A DNA stretch of 64,000 nt from Paramarasmius palmivorus. Lineage: Eukaryota; Basidiomycota; Agaricomycetes; Agaricales; Marasmiaceae. Below the pieces are notes generated by a model, which worked only from the letters and a program-made list of their open reading frames with translations, was not told where the DNA came from and ran no database searches. The DNA lies in assembly GCA_037176845.1 (NCBI GenBank), contig JAYKXP010000031.1, positions 372,001 to 436,000 on the forward strand, read 5' to 3'. This document shows positions 56,501 to 64,000 of this stretch, in pieces (within the stretch, counting starts at the first letter, position 1; each line of letters starts with the position of its first letter). A program made the translations under genes and the position numbers.

Positions 56501-56846
56501 ACAGATTACAAGACGGACGCCGTTATACAACAATCCCTTCGAAACGAGTTAGGCAAGGATGTGACTTTAATCACAGTCGCTCATCGGCTTCAAACGGTTA
56601 TGGATTCAGATAAAATTGTGAGTACTTCAAGGGCCTCTGCGATACCCCCAGACTTACAGAGCTTTACAGATGGTCCTTGAAGACGGGAAAATAGTACGTT
56701 GTCTTACCGAACATTCTGAACCAGTGCTGACGATTACTCAGGTTGAATTTGACACACCAAAGGCATTGATTGAACAGAAGAGCAAGCTCCGTTCTCTCGT
56801 GGAAGAATCGGAAGACAAGGATGTCCTCCTTGCGATGATCAAATAG
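50600..56846 (+). CDS. ABC transporter, ABCC/MRP type, with apparent frameshift in second membrane domain
   Basis: More than 20 short exons encode a full-length exporter: an N-terminal extra membrane domain (TMD0-like), TMD1, NBD1, TMD2 and NBD2. NBD1 has Walker [13 protein letters not shown], signature LSGGQ and Walker [17 protein letters not shown]2 has Walker [12 protein letters not shown] (joined across an intron), a [20 protein letters not shown] phrase, signature MSVGQ, Walker [12 protein letters not shown] and AHRLQT. The Q-loop, D-loop and H-loop are in place. Between 55081 and 55100 the frame does not match itself: upstream it reads to KAR, downstream APVLAH is one base out of frame, so one G too many appears to be present. 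A 7-nt microexon at 55637-55643 is needed to restore NSLERI. Such pumps export conjugates or peptides; substrate unknown. Confidence 0.88.
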
Positions 56847-57162
56847 ACGCCCGGAGAACTGCTAGATTTGTTTATTACCCCTTTATAGAAAGACTTTCGC
56901 TTTGAATGACCTCGGTCACGCATAAAAGTCCGAGCTCAATCATCCAATACACCATGATCTCAAACCTCGCCGTTGAGGTAAGTTGCGAAACGCTGTAGGG
57001 GCCTTGGTAGGGGAAACATCGTGAGAATCGCAAACGTAATGTCACAGGGGCGATGACGCGCTACTCTCCCTTCTGCGACGTCATGGGCTCGTCAATAAAA
57101 TATAAAGGTAGCCAGCTGCAGCTCCTTCAACACATTCCTCACCCATCTCAACCACTCTAATC
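56847..57162. other. Intergenic
   Basis: About 316 nt containing the ABC 3' flank and the promoter of the small LEA-like gene; a TATA-like AATATAAAGG lies at about 57098. Confidence 0.5.
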
Positions 57163-57652
57163 ATGTTCAGAACTGCATTAAGCACTATCTCTCGCCCAGC
57201 TGCAACTCGGGCTTTCCACGCAACCCCCACCGCTGCCAAAACTGTAACTGAAAAGGTCTCCGAGGTCGCCGACACGGTTAGTTTACTACTGCTCTTCAAC
57301 GATGTTCGCTACTGACATAAACACCAGGTCAACAAGAAGGTTGGGAAGGGGTTGGCATCAGCTATCGAATCAGGAGAAAACGCTGCCCAGACCACGAAGG
57401 AGACACTAGGTGGGTGGGCTTTGTGGCTAACCGCGGGATGTCATGTTTCTAACTTCAACCACACAGGATCATCCGCTGAACAGGCGAAGAAGAAGGGCAG
57501 TGAAGCCTCGGCAGTTGCTGGCCAAAAGGCCAACCAGGTATGCACATTGCGTTATTACCCTTGTACAACAAAGCTGATGGACCCTGTTTGCGTAGGCGGC
57601 GGCTGGAGCTCGTGAGGCAAAAGAAGATTTCAAGAAGGAAGTTCGCAAGTAA
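57163..57652 (+). CDS. Small LEA-like protein, probably mitochondrial
   Basis: Four exons (57163-57276, 57328-57409, 57467-57537, 57596-57652) join in phase to 107 residues. The N-terminus MFRTALSTISRPAATRAFHA is a typical mitochondrial presequence: basic, hydroxylated and free of acidic residues. The rest is a hydrophilic Ala/Lys/Glu/Gln-rich helix (NKKVGKGLASAIESGENAAQ, EQAKKKGSEASAVAGQ, KEDFKKEVRK) like group-3 LEA or stress-induced proteins. Such proteins protect membranes and proteins in drying or heat. The role is inferred from composition only. A TATA-like box lies about 65 nt upstream. Confidence 0.8.
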
Positions 57653-57998
57653 ATCAAATCAGCATCAGCATTCAGGAGAATCATTGTATCATTATTATCT
57701 GCAACCTGTTATTTCGTTACAGCCAATGGATAATTGCAACGGAATTGGATATCTAGTTCTATCTGAAAAGATAGCGCCACGCTGTCGTAACTGGCCGTTT
57801 TAACTTCTAAGTACCGAGCCGGTGACGCGTGAGAGGCGTGGTCTTTTGTAGACTCGACTCTACTGCTACATGGTCCGTGCGGTGGGTCCGCTTCCAGATA
57901 GTTCAGCTTGTGTTGAAAGTATAGTATGTATTAAGAGCATTGATAAAGTATAGCTATTTCGCTTAACAGATGGGTACAATCAAATGAAGATGCAATAC
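57653..57998. other. Convergent 3' flanks
   Basis: About 345 nt between the LEA-like gene and the 3' end of the minus-strand F-box gene. No gene seen. Confidence 0.5.
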
Positions 57999-59513
57999 TC
58001 AAGAAGTGTAAGATATAGAAATACGCATACCAGCGTCCCTAAAAGACCGCAACATTTCCAAATCAGAAATTGGGGCGCTGGTGCCCTTCACCTTGAGGTC
58101 AACATCCTGCAAACATGCAACTCCCAAATCTTCGCACGCTGGTTTCCATCTGCAGGTCAGAGCAGCCGTGAGCGCTCCAGTGTCCAGGCTAGCTCTGTTC
58201 ATAGCAAAGGATGCCTTTTGGAGGTTTGGCACCAAGTCACCGTTGGCGACGCTGTGGAGAAAGCGGGAGGTGATGATCCTATTGTTCATGTTCGGGTATT
58301 CTTCGATATCGAGGGTCTCCAGTGTTGGAAGTACTCGTAGTAGTTTGGAAGTTTGTTCGTCTGTGATGGGTATCCATTTGAGCTGGAGAAGTGTGATGAA
58401 ACAGGATGATCGGTGGAAAAACTCCTTTGCGATCGACTCGTTCCATGTCCACAGCCGAGTGCCAGGTGTGGAACTAGATATCCGCAGTGTCTTTAGCTTG
58501 GGCAACGTGGTGTATCGAAAGATACTTTCGGTATTCCTTTTGCTATGGATTTGCGTTATGAAGACATCTTCTATTGTGTCGGACATATGATGTCCACCAG
58601 TAACTATTACATTGGCGAATTCGAGCTCCTTCAAGCTTGTCATCTGCGCCAAGCGCGTGCTGATATCGGTATTCTGAATGCAGGACAACGTATACGTGGT
58701 GATTTGATGGGATGGCAGACGTATAGTGCCCGCTGTCGATACCAGTGAAACCGATTCCAGTTTCGGGCATTGTTTGAAGAGGTCGAGGGAGGAGGGGTAC
58801 ATTTGAGTCCCTGTTCCTATTACGATCAGTTGCTTCAACGCCGGAAGTCGGTCCTTGATGGGTTTTAACCCTTCATGAGTCACGATTTCCAAAGGCACAG
58901 TTAAATGAAGGCTTCGCCAACGACAAGATTCCCAAACGAGAGGCTGCAACGCAGGAAACGGATCCAAGGGGGGCATCATCGCGAAGTCCAACATCAATTC
59001 CAGAGGAGCAGTTCCCGATCGCTTTATGAACATCGTCACGGTGGATTTGAGCGTGCCTTGTCGTGGTTCGTCCCAATCCTCGAGTCTGATGACCATCGAC
59101 GCCCATAAATTCGGTAATGAAAGTGAGAGCTCCCTCCACTGTCCGCACACTCTAGACAGGGTAACTGCAGGCGAACTGTGACTGGGCGATAGGACATTTT
59201 CGTCGCAGGCCAACACAAAGATGGCTGACAAGATTTCGGTTGGGAGGCGTCGTATTGGGGATAGCAAGCATCGGTATTTTTCCATGTTCTTCTTCAGCCT
59301 GCTTTGTTTTCCTTCCAGCATGAGCAGTGCAGCCCGCAGCCTGTTCATTTCGGCTTGACAATCTCTAAGCTCCTGCTCGCTATCCAGGAGATATTGGGTG
59401 ATGATGTGACGGTCCGAGGATGACATTGGCTGACGAAATAGTGGGTCTAGGGTCGACAAGCGACGCGACGAAAGGCATTTGGAAGAGGTGGGAGTCGAAG
59501 ACTGCGATGCCAT
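57999..59513 (-). CDS. F-box protein, paralogue 4
   Basis: Single-exon frame of 504 residues from ATG at 59513 (MASQSSTPTSSKCLSSRRLS). An N-terminal helix (SSDRHIITQYLLDSEQELRD) leads to the F-box: RRLPTEILSAIFVLACDENV and VCGQWRELSLSLPNLWASMV. The leucine-rich remainder includes LPTLETLDIEEYPNM. The canonical Pro-Pro before Glu is Pro-Thr here. Presumed SCF substrate adaptor. It is divergently paired with another F-box gene at 60017, suggesting an inverted duplication. Confidence 0.87.
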   Translation of the reverse strand: MASQSSTPTSSKCLSSRRLSTLDPLFRQPMSSSDRHIITQYLLDSEQELRDCQAEMNRLRAALLMLEGKQSRLKKNMEKYRCLLSPIRRLPTEILSAIFVLACDENVLSPSHSSPAVTLSRVCGQWRELSLSLPNLWASMVIRLEDWDEPRQGTLKSTVTMFIKRSGTAPLELMLDFAMMPPLDPFPALQPLVWESCRWRSLHLTVPLEIVTHEGLKPIKDRLPALKQLIVIGTGTQMYPSSLDLFKQCPKLESVSLVSTAGTIRLPSHQITTYTLSCIQNTDISTRLAQMTSLKELEFANVIVTGGHHMSDTIEDVFITQIHSKRNTESIFRYTTLPKLKTLRISSSTPGTRLWTWNESIAKEFFHRSSCFITLLQLKWIPITDEQTSKLLRVLPTLETLDIEEYPNMNNRIITSRFLHSVANGDLVPNLQKASFAMNRASLDTGALTAALTCRWKPACEDLGVACLQDVDLKVKGTSAPISDLEMLRSFRDAGMRISISYTS

Positions 59514-60016
59514 ATTATCTTCAAGGAAGACGAAACGCGAAAAAATCGGGAACACGCTATGTAGGGGGAAAAAATCAGAGAGTGGGCTGAAAACGCGCCG
59601 TGAATTTACGAGACATACTGTTATCCTCCGTTTTCTGTGTTTTCAGGATGTCAGTATCCAAAACTGAAACTTTCAACTTGTTCGTAGAAGAGAAAGGAGA
59701 GATAGATAGATAGATGTCCTTGTAGGACCATGGTCCGTGCGTGGGTATTGCCCTCTTCTCCTCTTCCGTGCCGTGTCGCTTTTGGTTTTGGGTCTCGAGA
59801 CCTTGGATCTATCTCGGTATGTTTTTTTACTTGATTCGGATTTGGAATAATACCATAGCTCACATGCGCTCACAGCTACAATTTCACTACAGTTTGTCAG
59901 TGACGATTCACAGAAAGCTACTGTCTCTTGATCTGCAAAGGATACTCCGAAGGATATTATGTACGTTGCTACGTTCCCCCATGAACTGGGTTGATCATGC
60001 TGTTTCTTATAGTACG
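59514..60016. other. Shared divergent promoter of two F-box genes
   Basis: About 503 nt. Contains a GATAGATAGATAGATG stretch at 59701. Open frames on both strands extend from the F-box genes into it but lack paralogue support, so they are treated as leaders. Confidence 0.5.
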
Positions 60017-61666
60017 ATGGTGAACAGACTCGATGCATCACTCTCAGCAGCTTCTTCATCTATCGCCAAAATTTTTCACCATACTATCACCTCGTCGGAG
60101 CGGCGTATGGTCAATCAGTTTCTCATTGACGCGGAGAGAGCTCTCAACGAGTATGAAATTGATATCAAGAAACACAAGGCAGCCATCATAGCGTTGGAGG
60201 GGAAACATTCGCAGTTAAAGAAAAAGGCGGACAAATATCGATCGCTACTGTCCCCCGTTCACAGAATACCTCCCGAAGTGCTGGCCAGGATTTTCCATGC
60301 GTGTAGAAATCATGGGCCTTTGACCTCGCAGCCTACGCTGATGACCATTACAGAGGTCTGTCGACGATGGCGGGATGTTGCCTTGTCAGCGCCATACCTG
60401 TGGTCATCATTTATATCGTTCGACTTTAACGAATGGATCTACCACCACGACACTTTCGAACCCTTGGACCGCATTATACCACTGCTGCTGATGCGCACAC
60501 AAGCATGCCCCCTCGATATTCACCTGAACTTCGCATATTTGAAGGACGAGCAAATGTCTACTTGTATCGCATCTTGCAAAGATGTGTTCGCTGCGTCCCA
60601 TCGATGGAGGCATGCTACCATCGGGATAACACCTCGTAGCTATCATCAGCCTGCATTCGAGGCCATTCGAGGACAGCTTCCGCAATTGCGCTCTCTTGAC
60701 CTAACATTGGGTGATTGGGTGACAGCAGCGGAGAGTTTTGGTCATCTCGACATCTTCAGAGATTGCCCTTCCCTCCACTCATTCAAGCTTCGGATTCACG
60801 AACAATTTCGCCATTCTCCCGATAACATACTCCTACCATACCCACAACTACGGAACGTAGCATTCGACGCATTCAATATCCAGAACCTCTTACCATGCCT
60901 CTCCACTGCATTCTCCCATGCGGTCCATCTGGATATTGAAGATTTCGTGCCGAGCAGTACGACTGGTGAGAGCCACGCTTTACTAGGATCGGTTCAACAT
61001 CTCAAGTTGACCACAAAGTGGCAAGACCAGAGCAGCTTTATTTTTGGTTTAGCCACCCTCCCCCATCTGTTGACACTTGAGGTAAATGGTGCCTCCACGT
61101 TGTCCCTCGAATCTCGCCCAATCTTGCCAAATTTGTGGCGCACCTTCGACGAGAAGCTGGTAGTTGAATTTATAAAGCGATCAGCATGCGACCTCACCTC
61201 CCTAACCCTGAAATCCATCCCAGCCACAGATTTCCAAACCATTACACTTTTGCGTCTGATGCCAACCCTGACACATCTTCACATTGAAGAGGTGGACCAG
61301 GTTTATAATGCCAACGTCAAGGATTTCAACAACAGAATCCTAACTACTACGTTCTTCCATCACCTCATGATAGATGACGAAAACGCCTCCGACACTTGCA
61401 TACCCCCGTTCTTACCGCGACTTACGGAGCTGGTCTTTACAGCGAGTAGACTCGGCCTAGACCAGAACGCTCTGCTGGACGCTATCACATCCCGGTACCA
61501 GCATGATTCTGGTAATGGGTTTGCATCTCTCAGGTCATTATCACTTACAGTCTTCTGTCGTGGTCGCGAGCCCGAATTACCACCGCTCAGATGCTTCTCG
61601 TCTTTGAAGTGTTTCCAGGCCACCGGGCTACTTTTAAAGTTGACTCCAGACGACTGGGAAGCGTAG
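60017..61666 (+). CDS. F-box protein, paralogue 5
   Basis: Single-exon frame of 549 residues. The start at 60017 (MVNRLDASLSAASSSIAKIF) fits the paralogues; the frame is open upstream to 59741 but that part is not shared. A helix with TSSERRMVNQFLIDAERALN precedes the F-box HRIPPEVLARIFHACRNHGP and VCRRWRDVALSAPYLWSSFI. The C-terminal leucine-rich part has LMPTLTHLHIEEVDQV. Presumed SCF ubiquitin-ligase adaptor; target unknown. Confidence 0.87.
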   Translation: MVNRLDASLSAASSSIAKIFHHTITSSERRMVNQFLIDAERALNEYEIDIKKHKAAIIALEGKHSQLKKKADKYRSLLSPVHRIPPEVLARIFHACRNHGPLTSQPTLMTITEVCRRWRDVALSAPYLWSSFISFDFNEWIYHHDTFEPLDRIIPLLLMRTQACPLDIHLNFAYLKDEQMSTCIASCKDVFAASHRWRHATIGITPRSYHQPAFEAIRGQLPQLRSLDLTLGDWVTAAESFGHLDIFRDCPSLHSFKLRIHEQFRHSPDNILLPYPQLRNVAFDAFNIQNLLPCLSTAFSHAVHLDIEDFVPSSTTGESHALLGSVQHLKLTTKWQDQSSFIFGLATLPHLLTLEVNGASTLSLESRPILPNLWRTFDEKLVVEFIKRSACDLTSLTLKSIPATDFQTITLLRLMPTLTHLHIEEVDQVYNANVKDFNNRILTTTFFHHLMIDDENASDTCIPPFLPRLTELVFTASRLGLDQNALLDAITSRYQHDSGNGFASLRSLSLTVFCRGREPELPPLRCFSSLKCFQATGLLLKLTPDDWEA

Positions 61667-62059
61667 ACGGTGGATCGTCGAGAGCACCATAGGGTCAGCC
61701 GGTCATCTATTTTTGTCGTGTTGTTAATGCGCATTTGGCTGTGATACTGTAATACATACAGGGTCCAATGTCACTGAAATTTTGCTGGAAACCCGAAGCG
61801 TAATGACGTCGGAAAGCCGAGTTCTCAGATCTCAGAGGCTATGAAGTCGCGCAATCCCAGTCAAAAAGCACATAAAAACCCAGAATCGGAAAGGCCACCA
61901 ATGAAGTGACCAAAACTGTAATAGCTACTCATAAAGGCAACACATCATTAGGAGAGGAGGAATAAGCATTACTATTTGTACGTCTGATACGGGGAACTAA
62001 TAGATTACTGCACATTGTGTATCATGATTTAGGCTTGTTGCAATTAGGTAACTCGTCAC
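61667..62059. other. Convergent 3' flanks
   Basis: About 393 nt between the F-box gene and the Smy2-like gene, AT-rich after 61900. No gene seen. Confidence 0.5.
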
Positions 62060-64000
62060 TTATGAGCGGCCTCCCTTCTTCTTTTTGTTCACCACCTTGA
62101 ATCCTCCCCATTCTGATGTCTGAGGCTTGGGTTGAGCCTTCACAACATCCGCAATAGAAATTGGTTTCGCAGAGCCAGCGCCTGCCGCGCCGTTCTTGGA
62201 CCGTGCCACAGCATCAGCCTTTCGCTTACTGACAAAGTCAGCTGCAAAACGTCTTCCGTCCAAAGTCGTGGAATTGGCATAAATGAGATCAGAGATGATC
62301 TCTGTCGTCGAGGGGTCGGGATCGAGAGGGAAGGAGAGTAACATGGACATGATTTCTTCGACTGTGACGAAGTCAGCGTTTTAGAATATAATATAAGAGA
62401 AGACGATACACGAACCGTTGACGGTATTATTCAGGCCCTTCATGTTATCTCCGAGCCATCTCATGAAGTCATTCGAAGGGTGAAGAGGGAAATCTTCGGT
62501 TTTCGCGGCGTTGGAAGGAGGTGGTTTGGCAGCAGGTGCAACGGGTCTCGCGGTTGGTGCACCGTTAGGGCGGGGAGTAGATGTAGAACTGGCGGTTGGA
62601 GTAGAAGGTTGGGCGGGGGGACGAACAGGAGCACCTGGAGTGGCAACTGCCTTTCCACTAGGACCAACAGTAGTCCATGCATTGCTTTGCGTCGCAGTAG
62701 GAGCCTACACAGAATGTAAATTTGACAATGTCATCGACGTGTACAGTTTGGTCTCACCTTGTTGGTACTCTCAGCATATGGTCTACGGGGTGCTGGGGCC
62801 TCCTTGACTACAGCAGCCTTCTTTCTCCTTTCTTCTTCCTCTTGAATCTCTTTCATGGTTGTTGGCTTAGAAGTAGCTGCCTTTGCTGCCGTAGTCCAGA
62901 CTGCCGCAGGAGTCTGTTGCGTGGGGGTAGCGGTGCTCGCCACTACAGTGACCTCCTTCGGAGGTACAACCGCAGCACTCTTCCCAGCCTGAGATGTCGG
63001 CAATCCCCACGAAGTCGTGAACGATTGGACCTCTTCTGCAGCATTTGCATTTGCACGAGCGACGCGTTCTCTCTCACGCTCTGCAGCCTTGCGTGCTTCG
63101 GCCTTCTTTGCTTCTGCGTCTTGAATCTGGCGAAGACTCAGAGCAGCTTTCTTTGAGTCGTCGTCCTTGGCCCATGGTGCCTTGGGCGCTGGTGCTGCAG
63201 GAGTCTGAGGCGAAGGCTGGGTACTAGCGGTTGGTTCAATTGGAATGGGCGCTTGTGCAGGAGGTGGAGGGGCAGCTTTCGTTTTGATCTTGGGAGCTGT
63301 GACATTAGTCGTAGGTGGGGGTGGCGCAGGTGCTGTTTCAATGATTGGTGATGGCACGGCTGCAGCTGACTGTTCTGAAACGACAGGGGATTGTTGTACT
63401 TCAGGCTCCGGAGACGGATCCGATGGAACCTCAATTACTCCTTCGTTCCTGATAATAGTGGACTCCTCAGAGGTAGCTGCGGCGTCGGCAACAATAACAG
63501 GCTCTGTAGTCTCTGGAACGCTTTGTGCTGGCACAGGTTCGACAGCTTGAGGAACTGCCGAGGTAGGTTCGCTGACATTGCCCCACGGAGACACCTGTGT
63601 TTGCAAAGGCGTGATAATGGATGTATTCGTCGACGTTGGGTGTGGGGGATCAAATGGTCCAGGACGCTTGCCAGCCGATGGGTCTAGAGCACCCCATGGA
63701 GAAATCGGGGCAGGTTCTGCACCATTGATAGGAAGTTGGTTCTGCGTCCGGACCATATTCTGGTCAAAGACATCCTGAACAGCTGCTGGCATCTGTTGAT
63801 TGGGTACGAATCGCGCAGAGTGGGGAAGCGATTGTGCCGGAAGTTCATTATACATTAAATCGCCCATGGGACGGTTGAATCCTCCAATTAATTTGTCTTG
63901 CGATAATCCATGCTGTACTCCGGATGCACCGTAACCAAAGTCGTTGACACGGTAAGGGGAATTATTGCCAGATACGTCCGTGAAGTTGTTTCCGAGGGGT
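62060..64000 (-). CDS. Smy2/GYF-type protein, C-terminal part (5' end outside window)
   Basis: Exons 62758 to beyond 64000, 62416-62704 and 62060-62361 join in phase; the frame is open to the window edge, so the N-terminus and any GYF domain are not visible. The visible part is Pro/Ala/Gln-rich, with a charged helix (SLRQIQDAEAKKAEARKAAE), then FMRWLGDNMKGLNNTVN, EEIMSMLLSFPLDPDPSTTE, YANSTTLDGRRFAADFVSKR and the ending SEWGGFKVVNKKKKGGRS. These C-terminal phrases are those I know from fungal GYF-domain proteins related to yeast Smy2, which bind Pro-rich partners in mRNA control and vesicle transport. The family call rests on the C-terminus alone. Confidence 0.78.

Noticed and set aside
50600..56846. 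ABC transporter as exporter of the repeat peptide
   Set aside because: 45 kb away with unrelated genes between, and the precursor has its own secretory signal; no evidence for a link.
59741..60016. N-terminal extension of F-box paralogue 5
   Set aside because: Same argument; lies in the divergent promoter and lacks paralogue support.
62511..63550. Gly/Arg-rich plus-strand frames
   Set aside because: Antisense shadows of the Pro/Ala-rich Smy2-like protein.

Overview
The window looks like nuclear DNA of a mushroom-forming basidiomycete (Agaricomycetes). Almost every gene is cut by many short GT-AG introns of about 45-75 nt. There is a Tnp2/CACTA-type (Plavaka-like) transposase, a degenerate protein-kinase-like family and several F-box paralogues that I associate with mushroom genomes. 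All assignments come from reading the sequence and joining exons by splice signal and reading phase. No database search was possible.

Layout. At 0-6.5 kb there is a seven-helix-like membrane protein cut by the left edge, a GNAT acetyltransferase, a UstYa/DUF3328-like protein facing it tail to tail, and then the most interesting locus: a secreted 171-residue precursor with seven copies of an I-F-A-x-x-A-W motif, mostly set off by Kex2-type basic sites and spread over 14 tiny exons. UstYa-type proteins are the oxidative macrocyclases of fungal ribosomal peptides (dikaritins such as ustiloxin), so this is a candidate basidiomycete RiPP locus. From 6.6 to 24 kb lie a conserved low-complexity protein, a Cys-rich single-pass membrane protein, F-box proteins (one decayed copy), the ER glucosyltransferase ALG10, a Ser-rich coiled-coil protein and a kinase-like protein. 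From 24.5 to 31.4 kb is a repeat-rich transposon zone. From 32 to 46.8 kb come hypothetical proteins, a WD40 protein, a C2H2 zinc-finger protein, a 16-exon coiled-coil gene with duplicated exons, and the mitochondrial F1-ATPase chaperone ATP11. From 46.9 to 64 kb come a kinesin-6-like motor, an MRP/ABCC transporter, a small LEA-like protein, a divergent F-box pair and the C-terminal part of a Smy2/GYF-type protein cut by the right edge.

How they fit together. The proposed working unit is precursor plus UstYa-like enzyme, with the GNAT as a possible tailoring gene. Secretion and Kex2 cleavage would free short Phe/Trp peptides for oxidation. The other genes look like ordinary housekeeping or lineage-specific genes. 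Two genes (GNAT and the ABC transporter) each carry an apparent one-base frameshift, which may be real decay or base-level sequence error.
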